Shown piece by piece: positions 17,088-24,732 of a stretch of 64,000 bases of DNA (position 1 is the first letter of the stretch; every line of letters begins with the position of its first letter). The stretch comes from Natrialba swarupiae. Its GTDB lineage: Archaea; Halobacteriota; Halobacteria; Halobacteriales; Natrialbaceae. The stretch lies in assembly GCF_008245225.1 (NCBI RefSeq), contig NZ_VTAW01000016.1, forward strand, positions 33,399 to 97,398, in the 5' to 3' direction. A program made the position numbers and the translations under genes. Below the pieces are notes generated by a model that worked only from the letters and a program-made list of their open reading frames with translations, had not been told where the DNA came from and ran no database searches.

Positions 17088-18398
17088 TTACGACGCTTCC
17101 GTCGACTCCGTCGGTGGGGCGTGTAACTCGCTCGCACGCGAACGGGCCTGCGAGATCACCGCCGGCCGAGCCTGAAAGTCGACGAGGACGTCCTCGTCGC
17201 CGTAGGTGACGTCGTCGACGTTCGCGTTGTCGTGGATCCAGGAGACCACGCTCATCGTATCCTCCGTCATCGGTAACACGAGTCGTTCCTGTTTCCAGTC
17301 TGGGAGTTCGTCGTCGATTCGCGAGAGCAAGGCGTCGACGTTGGTTCCCTCCTGTGCACTGACCGCGACCGGGTCCGGGGCGAGCCCCGACAATGCCTCG
17401 CGTTTTTCGGCGAGTTCCGCCTCGTCGACCTGATCGATCTTGTTCAACACGGTGACGATCGGTGCCTCGTTTCGCTCGTAGAGGGTGTCGTGGCTCGTGA
17501 CGAGCTTTTCGTGGATCTCGTCGATATCCTCGCCAACGTCCACGACGAGCAAGACGAGATCTGCCCGGTAAACGGAGTCGAGCGTCGACTTGAACGACTC
17601 GACGAGCCAATGTGGGAGATCGCTGATGAACCCGACGGTGTCGGTCACCAACACGTCACGGGGCTCGATGGCTGCGCGTCTGGTCGTCGTCCCGAGAGTC
17701 GTAAACAGCCTGTCTTCGGACTCGGCAGTCGAATCGAGGTCAGGGTGGAGACCCTCGTTCTCGGCGACGTCGAGTCCTTCCGAGAGCCGGCGCAGCAGCG
17801 TCGACTTACCCGCGTTCGTATATCCGGCGAGTGCGACCAGGTCGAACCCGGAGTCGCGACGGCGCTCCCGTCGGTGTTCCTCCGTCTGCTCGATCTGCTC
17901 GAGTTCGTCGTTGATCCGACTGATCTGGGCTTTGATGTCCCGTTCACGGCTCTCGTCGTACTCGCCGAGGCCCATGAACCCGGGGTGTTCGTCCCGTTTC
18001 GCGAGGCTCGTCTTCGCCTCAGCACGCGGCAGTTCGTATCGCAGTTCGGCCAGTTCGACCTGGAGCTGTGCCTTGCGCGTCTGGGCCCGCTGACCGAATA
18101 TTTCGAGGATGAGCGTAAACCGGTCGATGACCTCGACACCCTCGGGCAACAGCTGACCGAGGTTGTAGGTCTGGTACGGCCCGAGCCGGTTGTCGAAGAC
18201 GACGGTCGTCGCCTCCGTTTTCGCGACCGTCGCGGCGAGGTCTTCAGCTTTCCCTTCACCCAGCTGGAGCGCAGAGTCCGCGCGCCGTGACTGCGTTACT
18301 TCTCCGACGACAGTGTACCCCGCCGCCTCCGCGAGCTCGCGGATTTCGTCCGTGTCGGGCGTTCCGGAATCGACGCGTTTTGCGATGATCGCTCTCAT
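17088..18398 (-). CDS. hflX: GTPase HflX
   Basis: HflX binds the large ribosomal subunit and in bacteria splits stalled or stress-damaged ribosomes. The N-terminal HflX domain (residues 1-165) includes VVFDNRLGPYQTYNLGQLLP and LELFGQRAQTRKAQLQVELA-like helices; the GTPase domain has G1 AGYTNAGKSTLL, G3 DTVGFISDLPHWLVESF and G4 NKID. A coiled coil (QISRINDELEQIEQTEEHR) links them. At 436 residues it is normal. The start MRAIIAKR is chosen since the 16 codons upstream are basic and not conserved. It follows the thiolase divergently by orientation but is probably a separate transcript. Confidence 0.92.
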   Translation of the reverse strand: MRAIIAKRVDSGTPDTDEIRELAEAAGYTVVGEVTQSRRADSALQLGEGKAEDLAATVAKTEATTVVFDNRLGPYQTYNLGQLLPEGVEVIDRFTLILEIFGQRAQTRKAQLQVELAELRYELPRAEAKTSLAKRDEHPGFMGLGEYDESRERDIKAQISRINDELEQIEQTEEHRRERRRDSGFDLVALAGYTNAGKSTLLRRLSEGLDVAENEGLHPDLDSTAESEDRLFTTLGTTTRRAAIEPRDVLVTDTVGFISDLPHWLVESFKSTLDSVYRADLVLLVVDVGEDIDEIHEKLVTSHDTLYERNEAPIVTVLNKIDQVDEAELAEKREALSGLAPDPVAVSAQEGTNVDALLSRIDDELPDWKQERLVLPMTEDTMSVVSWIHDNANVDDVTYGDEDVLVDFQARPAVISQARSRASELHAPPTESTEAS

Positions 18399-18666
18399 GG
18401 CTGTACGGAGACGGAAACTGGGCGAAAGCAGTCGCTCGAGCGGCATCGCTCGACGTTGCGACGACCGCCCCCTCTCGGTCGAGGGGAACTCGCGGACGGT
18501 GGATCGTGAGAACGGGATCTCACATGCCCGAACACGCTATCGATGGCGGTCGAACACCTCCACGTTTCGACGCTGAGTCATAGGGTACTGTACGTGTCGG
18601 ACCATCTTGAATCCCGTGCTCGATGTGGACCCACCACCAGCGTGACGGATCGGTCGGTGGCCCGAG

Positions 18667-19392
18667 CTACCGGGTCCGCAGATCGTCTTTGTCCTTAATG
18701 ATCTCGGTTTCGGCGGTGCCGCTCGTGTGTTCGTTGACGGTGTCGTAGAACTCGTTTTGCATTCCCGCCGGGAAGGTCAAGACACCGATCCACGAGCCGT
18801 CGGGTTGCCACTCCTCGCGCTCTAGATCACCGAACTGGCGAACCTTCGCCTGGGCGCTCCCGGCGTGCTCCGCGGGAAGTTGGACGGCGATCGTCACCTC
18901 TTCGAACCGGATCGGGATGACGGGCCGTAGGTCGTCGAGCGCGTCGTCGACCTGGTTTTCGACCGGTTCCATCGGATCGATCGTAAACCCCGCTTCCTCG
19001 AGTGCGTTCTCGATTCGCTCTGGAGGGTGGGGAGCGTTGTCCATCTGCGGATTGACCGCGTTGCGCGCGATCGTATCGATCAGCTGTTTTCGTTTCTGTT
19101 CTTGCATCTCGCGGCGCTGCTCGGCCGTGATCTGAATCTCTCCGTCTTTGATAACTTCGGGGATGATCTCGAGTGGGTCCGTGGTATCGAAGACCGTCTC
19201 GAGGTCGTCTTCCGCCGGACGATCGCCCCGGGAGGCGTCCTCGAAGACGTCTTCTGCGGCGATCACGTCCTCGAGATCGTCCTCGAACTCGTCGCGTTTG
19301 ATCGCGAGCGCCGCGTCGGGGTCGACCAACACTTCGAAGCGCGCCCCGTGTGACTCGAGTCGCGCTGTCACCGCCTCGTCAAGTGATATCAT
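18667..19392 (-). CDS. Ribosome assembly factor SBDS orthologue
   Basis: SBDS/Sdo1 helps release eIF6/aIF6 during maturation of the large ribosomal subunit. The 241-residue protein has the N-terminal SBDS domain ([41 protein letters not shown]) and the middle and C-terminal domains with [15 protein letters not shown] and [16 protein letters not shown]. An acidic insert around residues 50-65 is halophile-typical. The start at 19392 is clear because upstream sequence is non-coding repeat. It lies downstream of psmA, the order seen in the archaeal proteasome-exosome supercluster. Confidence 0.95.
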   Translation of the reverse strand: MISLDEAVTARLESHGARFEVLVDPDAALAIKRDEFEDDLEDVIAAEDVFEDASRGDRPAEDDLETVFDTTDPLEIIPEVIKDGEIQITAEQRREMQEQKRKQLIDTIARNAVNPQMDNAPHPPERIENALEEAGFTIDPMEPVENQVDDALDDLRPVIPIRFEEVTIAVQLPAEHAGSAQAKVRQFGDLEREEWQPDGSWIGVLTFPAGMQNEFYDTVNEHTSGTAETEIIKDKDDLRTR

Positions 19393-19430
19393 ACTCGGGA
19401 GTACCCACGGCCGGGTAAAAGAGCTTTTCC

Positions 19431-19517
19431 TGATACGGATTGCTGTCACAGTGTCGCTGCGAAAGCACGAACGAATCGTTGTGATTTCGTCGGCACTGAT
19501 CGACAACGGACCGTACA
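19431..19517. repeat. Dispersed palindromic repeat, copy C
   Basis: The left arm TGATACGGATTGCTGTC (19431-19447) has a degenerate inverted partner at 19502-19517 (GACAACGGACCGTACA, read as TGTACGGTCCGTTGTC). It fills most of the gap between psmA and the SBDS gene and lies inside the presumed transcript. Confidence 0.55.
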
Positions 19518-19582
19518 CTCGGATAGTCGCGTCGAGAACGGTCGGTTTGGCGAGGCAGGTCGTTCGGGAGAGACGGGAACGA

Positions 19583-20347
19583 TTACTCGTCGTCTTCGTC
19601 GCCGTCTTCGTCGCCGTCGTCGAGGAGGTCGTTCTCCTCTAAGTGCTCGCCGATCCGATCCTGGTCGAACTGTTCGAACGACTCCGTTTCGGCGTCGACG
19701 GTCGCGAGTCCGACTTCACTCGGGAGCAACGAGCCGTCGTTGACCGACGCGAGCGCGTCGAGGGCGAGCGCGATTCCGCCGTCTAAGTCGGCTTCCGCGT
19801 CGTAGTTCTCCTCTAGATACTCCTGGAGTTCGCTCCGGTCGGCACCGACGGCCAGCGCCTTCCACTCGTAGGGCGTCCCCGAGGGATCGGTCTCGAACAG
19901 GCGCGGCTCCCCGTTTTCGATCCCGCCGACGATCAACGCGACGCCGAACGGGCGGGCACCGCCGACCTGGGTATACTGTTGGATGTGGTCGGTGACTTCT
20001 TTGGTGAGCGTCTCCACGCCGATCGGTTCGCCGTACCGAAGCTGGTTGACCTGCGTCTGGCGACGCGCAAAGTCGATCAGTTGGCGGGCGTCGGCGACGT
20101 GACCCGCACTCGCGATGCCGATGTGGTCGTCGGCTTTGTGAATCTTCTCGACGCTCGAGTCCTCCAAAAGCGGCGAGGGGACCCGTTTGTCGACTGCGAG
20201 TACGACGCCGTCCGTCGTTCGCACACCGATACTTGCCGTGCCGCGTTTGACCGCCTCGCGGGCGTACTCGACCTGGTAGAGTCGGCCGTCCGGCGAGAAG
20301 ATCGTGATGCCTCGGTCGTACGCCTGCTGTTGGGCTTGTCCCTGCAT
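19583..20347 (-). CDS. psmA: Proteasome subunit alpha
   Basis: Alpha subunits form the outer rings of the 20S proteasome and gate substrate entry. The 254-residue sequence has the alpha signature [20 protein letters not shown] at residues 9-28, [18 protein letters not shown], and [15 protein letters not shown]. It lacks the Thr nucleophile found in beta subunits, as expected. The C-terminus carries an acidic tail ([12 protein letters not shown]) typical of halophiles. Upstream, the tail of rnp2 ends just 4 bases before this start, so psmA was probably coupled to it originally; the insertion there may have given psmA a new leader. Confidence 0.96.
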   Translation of the reverse strand: MQGQAQQQAYDRGITIFSPDGRLYQVEYAREAVKRGTASIGVRTTDGVVLAVDKRVPSPLLEDSSVEKIHKADDHIGIASAGHVADARQLIDFARRQTQVNQLRYGEPIGVETLTKEVTDHIQQYTQVGGARPFGVALIVGGIENGEPRLFETDPSGTPYEWKALAVGADRSELQEYLEENYDAEADLDGGIALALDALASVNDGSLLPSEVGLATVDAETESFEQFDQDRIGEHLEENDLLDDGDEDGDEDDE

Positions 20348-20351
20348 AGTA

Positions 20352-20513
20352 TCACGCTAAATCTGAATCGTAATCGAGGTCTGTCACGTCCGCGAACGTC
20401 TCCTCGAGTCGCACGTCTGTAGATCCATCACGGTAGACGGCGACTCGCTCCTCGTTCCCGAACACGACGTTTCTCTCTTCCGTGACTTGCCCACGGCGTC
20501 CTAAATAGTTTTC
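20352..20513 (-). pseudogene. rnp2: Detached C-terminal tail of RNase P component 2
   Basis: After an in-frame TAA at 20514-20516, a frame reads ENYLGRRGQVTEERNVVFG and continues VAVYRDGSTDVRLEETFADV to a stop 4 bases before psmA. Haloarchaeal Pop5 proteins usually extend past the EEKYL motif with a tail of this type ending near an ATxLDL-like motif; this is recalled from the family, not searched. Here the tail has no ATG (only a GTG at 20463-20465) and lies about 0.85 kb from the body at 21367-21717. It is best explained as the part cut off by the intervening DNA. Confidence 0.55.
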
Positions 20514-20646
20514 TTACCACGATGCCCGTCGCCGGTAGGACAAGACCCAAGGTGTCCATCGTTCGCGGAGAACGAATTCACGTCCGAACCACCTCTCACG
20601 AGAGGTACCCGAACGGTCTCGAGGGGACAATACTTTCGCCCGGGCG

Positions 20647-20947
20647 CTACCGTGGCGGTGTTCGATAGCTCTCGGTCATCCGTTTTTCGACGACAGGTAT
20701 CAACGTCGCTTCGGCCTTCTGGAGATGCATCGTAACGGTGTTCGGGGCGCACCGACCTCCGAGGCGATTTCGGCGTGAGTCGCCGTTCGGGGGCCTCCAG
20801 CGCGCCGGGGAACGTTTCGATCCGATTGACGTCTAACTCGAAGTTCGCCGGGACGTCGTCGACGACCGATTGTAGCGACTCCGGATCGCCGACGATCCGT
20901 GCGTACGAACGGTTTCCCTCGACGACGACGGGTTTTCGGACGATCAT
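20647..20947 (-). pseudogene. Decayed bat-type HTH_10 transcriptional regulator
   Basis: One frame gives RSYARIVGDPESLQSVVDD and NFELDVNRIETFPGALE, the region before the helix-turn-helix in haloarchaeal bacterio-opsin-activator-like regulators. A second frame gives THAEIASEVGA and a third gives NTVTMHLQKAEATLIPVVEK, the two halves of the HTH_10 motif, ending at a stop at 20647-20649. The first HTH helices are deleted and at least two frameshifts separate the parts; the N-terminal half of the protein is missing. It lies in the segment that splits rnp2 and cannot encode a working regulator. Confidence 0.65.
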
Positions 20948-20948
20948 T

Positions 20949-21353
20949 CCGACTCGAGCAGTCGTCCTCGCGGCCGCAGGGAGTCTCGTGGTGTTCGGGC
21001 TGTTTCACGTCCCGCTCGGGGAAGATCCGGTACGCGAACCGATCACCAGCGGGTTGATGGGGATTACCTTCACGGCGGCGTACGTTCTAACGGGAAAACT
21101 CGGACTGTCCATCGGCGTTCACTTCGGCGGTTTCTTTCTCGTGAGCACGATCCGAGAGTCGTTTCTGGGGATCGAACTCCCGACGATTCTCGTCGTGGAG
21201 GCGAACGCGCCAGTTCCATACGAGGTGTTCGTCGTCCGGGCTATCCTGTTGACCCTGTTGATCGTCGGATGGGTTCGGCTGACCGACGGCAGCGTTCGAA
21301 TCCATCGAAACGTCTCCCGTGTCGGTTCGTTCCGGACGTCGGACCACCGGTGA
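20949..21353 (+). pseudogene. Truncated CPBP intramembrane metalloprotease
   Basis: The frame reads AVVLAAAGSLVVFGLFHVPL, then TSGLMGITFTAAYVLTGKLG and SIGVHFGGFFLV, which match motifs 2 (FxxxH) and 3 (HxxxN/G-type) of CPBP/Abi prenyl-protease-like membrane proteins. The first motif (EExxxR) and the N-terminal helices are missing: upstream in the same frame lies the opposite strand of the decayed regulator. It has about four hydrophobic segments. It is therefore a 3' remnant, lying in the segment that interrupts rnp2. Confidence 0.6.
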
Positions 21354-21366
21354 GAGAGATCCTGAC

Positions 21367-21717
21367 TCAGCCGTCGAGAAACTTCTCTTCGGCCGCACGG
21401 ATCGTCCCGCTGATACCGCGGACGACGAGCCCGACCGGTACACCGTCTACCTCGTCGATACAGGCCAGTGCCGCTCGAGCCGGATCGGTTTCCCCCCGCC
21501 TGACCCGAACGATGGCTTCCCCGGTCCCGTCGTCGAACTCGTATCGAATCACGCGCAGATCCGCTCGAGCGCTCCCCGGATCGCCGAGTAAGTTCTGGCC
21601 CGCGTACCAACACTCCCGCTGGAACGACCGCCTGTCGATCGACTCCCCGGGTCGGGTCTCGAGGCCGATGGCGAGATACCGCCACCGTGGCTGGAGATGT
21701 TTCGGGAGGTGTTTCAT
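21367..21717 (-). CDS. rnp2: RNase P component 2 (Pop5), apparently truncated
   Basis: Pop5 pairs with Rpp30 and activates the RNase P RNA for tRNA 5' processing. The 116-residue protein starts MKHLPKHLQPRWRYLAIGLE, the diagnostic haloarchaeal Pop5 start, and contains FQRECWYAGQNLLGD and VRGISGTIRAAEEKFL. It ends two residues later at a stop, whereas relatives in the genus group usually continue for about 40 residues; that tail is found near 20352-20513. The core fold is complete, so activity is likely. It follows the methyltransferase and rnp3 with tight spacing. Confidence 0.88.
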   Translation of the reverse strand: MKHLPKHLQPRWRYLAIGLETRPGESIDRRSFQRECWYAGQNLLGDPGSARADLRVIRYEFDDGTGEAIVRVRRGETDPARAALACIDEVDGVPVGLVVRGISGTIRAAEEKFLDG

Positions 21718-21721
21718 CGAC

Positions 21722-22435
21722 TCACTCGCCGTCGCTGGTCTCGAGTTCGGTTACGCGGTCGACTGGCCTCTCCCCGGCGGAGGGCGTTCGCTCGGCGACG
21801 AGGACGCCGACCTGGCCGTGGACGCGCTCGACGGCGGTCAGCGAGAAGCCCGCGTCGGTGAACGCGTCCGCGAGGACGCCGACGGTCGCCGGATCGTCGA
21901 CCTCGGGCGAGTAAAACGGCTCGCTCGGATCGGGTTCGCCGAAGAACATCACGTCCCCGAGGACGAATTTCTGGGGCTCTACGTCGGCGATCACCGCGAT
22001 GGCCTCCCGCTTTTCCTCGTCCGAGAGGTGGTGCATCGCGAAGTTCGACGTCACGACGTCCACGCCGGCGGAGCGAGTGTGGGATCGAGGCGTCTCCGAG
22101 GACTCGGCGTCGACGTCGCCGTCGTACTCCGGCTCTCGGAAGCTACCGTATCCGAACTCGACGTTCTCGAGTTCGGCCTCGTCGGCTTTCGCCCGCGCCT
22201 CCTCGAGCATCCCCTCGCTGATGTCGCGTCCGACGACGTACTCGGCGTCGGGGGCGAGCGCGAGTGCGATCGCTCCCGTGCCGGTCCCGAGGTCGAGAAC
22301 GACGTCGTCCTCGTCGGGTGCGGCGTGTTCGATCACGAGGTTCGCGCAGGCGCGATACTCCTCCGAACCCTCGTCGTCGTACTCGCTCGCGATCTCGTCG
22401 AACCGGGCGGCGTGTTCCTCACGGCTCTTCTTCAT
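21722..22435 (-). CDS. SAM-dependent class I methyltransferase
   Basis: This 237-residue protein has SAM motif I VVLDLGTGTGAIALAL, followed by YVVGRDISEGMLEEAR (motif II) and VTSNFAMHHLSDEEKREAI (post-motif). It belongs to the haloarchaeal methyltransferases that sit between rnp3 and rnp2 in the RNase P cluster; the target is unknown, with tRNA or rRNA a reasonable guess from context. The start MKKSREEHAARFDE overlaps the end of rnp3 by 17 bases, so translation is probably coupled. A much longer in-frame extension is the opposite strand of rnp3 and is discarded. Confidence 0.88.
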   Translation of the reverse strand: MKKSREEHAARFDEIASEYDDEGSEEYRACANLVIEHAAPDEDDVVLDLGTGTGAIALALAPDAEYVVGRDISEGMLEEARAKADEAELENVEFGYGSFREPEYDGDVDAESSETPRSHTRSAGVDVVTSNFAMHHLSDEEKREAIAVIADVEPQKFVLGDVMFFGEPDPSEPFYSPEVDDPATVGVLADAFTDAGFSLTAVERVHGQVGVLVAERTPSAGERPVDRVTELETSDGE

Positions 22436-23123
22436 ATCGCCCCCGTTCGACCCCCGGCTCAATGAACGACTCGGACTGGACGTGTCGGTTTCGCTCGGCG
22501 AGTCGTCCCCACTCCGCGAGTCCCTCCTCGACGAACTCCCGCGAGAAGCCGATCTCCTCGCCCACCGCGAGCAGTTCGCGGGGCGCTCGAAGCTCGAGGT
22601 GTGAGGCTGGATCGGCGCTGACGACGTACGGTGCGTCGTAGTAGTCGACGATCTCGCCGAGCTTTCGAAGCGACTGGATGGTTCGAACCCGCCGTCCGCC
22701 GTGGGTTCGGAGGACGCCGGCGAGGTTGAACTCGAATCGGACCCCGTTCTCTGCGGCCGCCTTCGCCAGCACGTGGTTGACGTCACCGCTTTCGGCCATC
22801 GGGTCCGCGAGGACGTCGACCTTGTCGTTCTCGACGGCGAACCGGTTCAGCGCGTTCGTCCCGCCCTCGAGGGCGACGATCGTCTCGTCGGTCCGGTGGT
22901 TTCCGACTGCGCCGCTTGCCTGCTGTGGATCGTCGGCTCGAACCTCGACGCCGCAGACCACGTCGATCCCGGCCTCGTCGGCGATCTTTTCGGCGTCGTA
23001 CTCCGCTCGAGCGCTCGAGTGGTTGCGCACGACCACGCCCTCGAAGCCGTAGTCGGCCGCCGTCTCCGCGAGCCGCTCGACCGTGCTCTGTCCGTCGGGG
23101 TGGGCGTGGACGGCCTCGTACAT
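22419..23123 (-). CDS. rnp3: RNase P component 3 (Rpp30)
   Basis: Rpp30 forms a heterotetramer with Pop5 and supports tRNA 5' maturation. The 234-residue protein folds as a PHP-like TIM barrel: MYEAVHAHPDGQSTVERLAE, VVVRNHSS, VVCGVEVRADDP, then VRFEFNLAGVL and YVVSADPASHLELRAPRELL. The length and motif order match the family. The start MYEAVHAHPD is preferred; an upstream extension into the hairpin region is not protein-like. It begins the cluster rnp3-methyltransferase-rnp2-psmA-SBDS. Confidence 0.93.
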   Translation of the reverse strand: MYEAVHAHPDGQSTVERLAETAADYGFEGVVVRNHSSARAEYDAEKIADEAGIDVVCGVEVRADDPQQASGAVGNHRTDETIVALEGGTNALNRFAVENDKVDVLADPMAESGDVNHVLAKAAAENGVRFEFNLAGVLRTHGGRRVRTIQSLRKLGEIVDYYDAPYVVSADPASHLELRAPRELLAVGEEIGFSREFVEEGLAEWGRLAERNRHVQSESFIEPGVERGRYEEEP

Positions 23124-23254
23124 ACCCGACTCTGCTCGCGGGGGAAACTTGGGGTTTGCGTCACGCGACGGGACGAAATCGGTTGTCGACTCGGGACGAC
23201 GGAGCCGACGGCCGGAAGGAGGAGTGTTCTCGTGAGCGGAAGCGAACGAGAGCT

Positions 23255-23315
23255 CGGAAGACGCGAGCGTCTTCCGGTGCTTTTCATCGGAGCTAAGCGG
23301 GATCGAAGATCCCGC
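23255..23315. repeat. Pair of perfect hairpins between tbsP and rnp3
   Basis: The first stem is CGGAAGACGC/GCGTCTTCCG with a 2-base loop (23255-23276); the second is GCGGGATC/GATCCCGC with a 3-base loop (23297-23315). They lie about 80-140 bases past the tbsP stop and upstream of rnp3. The surrounding AGCGGAAGCGAACGAGAGC has the look of a dispersed haloarchaeal repeat. Confidence 0.55.
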
Positions 23316-23397
23316 GAGGTACGAAAAAGCGCTCGCGGTCTTTCGATATGTTGCCGGGGGCACGGCGAAGCCGCGCCCGCAGAGCAAAAGTTCGGTT

Positions 23398-24216
23398 TCA
23401 GTTGAGAATCGACTGTGCGACCGTCGCGAGCTGGCCGTTGTCCGCCTCTCGGAGGCGGTCGTCGCCGATCTTGAGTCGGAGACGCGGCCGGCCGACGTCG
23501 ATCGGGACCTTCTCGGTGTCGATCAGGCCCATGTCCTCGAGTTTGGTCTTCGTTCGCGAGAACGTGGCCTTGGAGGCGATACCGACGTCCTCGCCCCACT
23601 TGCTGATGTCGTAGAGCAGCGCCTCGTTTTTCGCCGCGACGAGCAGCGAGATGGTGACTTCGTCGAGACCATCGCCGTCGCCGCGGGCGGTCTCGAGGGA
23701 GCTGAGGATCGCCGTGAAGTCGTCTTCGGCATCGGGACTGATCTCTTCGGAGAGGGTATCGCGGACGTCCGTAATCGGCGGCGTCCGGAGGTTGAACGCA
23801 GCGGCGTCCTCCCAGCGTTCGGCGTACGTCTCGGCGGTATCCTCAACGAATCCCCCGTCGTCGGTGCCGAGTCCGCCGACACGGTCGCCGGCGTGGACGA
23901 CGGCGACGACGCGGTCGTCGGTGATCAGAAGCGAGTTCTCCGGGGCTTCGTCGATGGTGCGAAGCGAGAGGGTGTCGTCGGCGATGAGGTCGGCAGCGTT
24001 CGACGCGACGATGAAGTCGTCCATGACGTCTTTCAGCGTCCGTTCGTCGGCGAGCATGCGAACCGACGGAGCGGAGCCGTCGAACTCGGTGGCGACGGTT
24101 ACGAACTCTTCGATGGCGTCCCGGGATGGGTTGATCATGTAGACGTCCCCACTGGCATCCTCGAGAACCGACTCGAGGATATCGTCAATTTGATGGTTGA
24201 GTAAATTCGAGGTCAT
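23398..24216 (-). CDS. tbsP: Transcriptional regulator TbsP-like (DUF5821)
   Basis: This 272-residue protein closely follows the haloarchaeal family now called TbsP, which works with the sugar regulator TrmB in controlling glucose-related genes. The N-terminal half (SGDVYMINPSRDAIEEFV) is an alpha/beta sensor-like domain; the C-terminal half carries a winged helix, with WGEDVGIASKATFSRTKTKL as the recognition segment and DVGRPRLRLKIG as the wing. The start MTSNLLNHQIDD is preferred over one four codons earlier. The AT-rich upstream region holds TAAATTCGA and related elements. The name is recalled and is fairly sure. Confidence 0.78.
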   Translation of the reverse strand: MTSNLLNHQIDDILESVLEDASGDVYMINPSRDAIEEFVTVATEFDGSAPSVRMLADERTLKDVMDDFIVASNAADLIADDTLSLRTIDEAPENSLLITDDRVVAVVHAGDRVGGLGTDDGGFVEDTAETYAERWEDAAAFNLRTPPITDVRDTLSEEISPDAEDDFTAILSSLETARGDGDGLDEVTISLLVAAKNEALLYDISKWGEDVGIASKATFSRTKTKLEDMGLIDTEKVPIDVGRPRLRLKIGDDRLREADNGQLATVAQSILN

Positions 24217-24589
24217 GCCTATGCACAAGTAAATGTGCCCGTCTCACTTAATTTTGCTGGCCGTTCTCACAGCAGAACTTCTCGTCTTAGCCTGTACCGG
24301 TAATTTTTGAGGGATAACATATTATTTTGTCGACGACACTCGCGTCGCGGTAACAATACATCGTCGGGGTTGGCAGCCGAATACCGTTCGACTGCGCGTT
24401 GGCGGAACGTCGTTCTCGCGTTCCTCGGTAGTTACCACGAAACCCAGGCAGATCTGCCCGACCTGAAACGTGACATCGACTCACCGATCGACCTCGTTCG
24501 GGCAGATTTCGTGACCGTTCAAACCAGTTGGGCAAGAAACACATAGTTGACAATAACTATATGTCTGTGTCATTTTATTACAGTATCGT
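24217..24589. other. AT-rich intergenic region without a convincing gene
   Basis: The promoter region of tbsP is followed by AT-rich sequence (AACATATTATTTTG). Short frames on both strands (24307-24546 plus, 24287-24553 minus) have cysteine- and arginine-rich products unlike haloarchaeal proteins. The near repeat GGCAGATCTGCCCGACC and GGGCAGATTTCG (24447-24515) may be remnants of a mobile end. A TATA-like CATTTTATTA at 24571 precedes the fragment at 24590. Confidence 0.4.
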
Positions 24590-24730
24590 ATGGGTGTTCG
24601 CTCCGATCAGTTCCAGTGGAATTCCCTCGAGACCGTCGACGGCCAGGGGTCGCCACCTCTGGCGGACGATCAGCGGGTTGGTCGTCGTACGATGCGGGCG
24701 AAGCGAGTCAGTACGTACGGCGGCCCGTAG
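24590..24730 (+). pseudogene. Fragment resembling the start of a quinone oxidoreductase gene
   Basis: A 46-codon frame begins MGVRSDQFQWNSLETVDGQG and ends MRAKRVSTYGGP at a TAG. The last 12 residues match the classic N-terminus of zinc-type alcohol dehydrogenase/quinone oxidoreductases (MRAVRxxxYGGPEVL); the frame stops exactly where PEVL would begin, and the CHAT gene's stop lies 3 bases on. It is probably a gene start cut off when the CHAT gene arrived or when DNA between them was lost. A real short protein cannot be excluded. Confidence 0.4.
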
Positions 24731-24732
24731 CG

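Noticed and set aside
22436..22786. Extension of the methyltransferase into rnp3
   Set aside because: It is the opposite frame of rnp3 with a serine/arginine-rich product; the ATG at 22435 begins the conserved part.
24287..24553. Minus-strand frame in the tbsP-CHAT gap
   Set aside because: Cys/Arg-rich product with no motif and no conserved start; composition is unlike real genes here.
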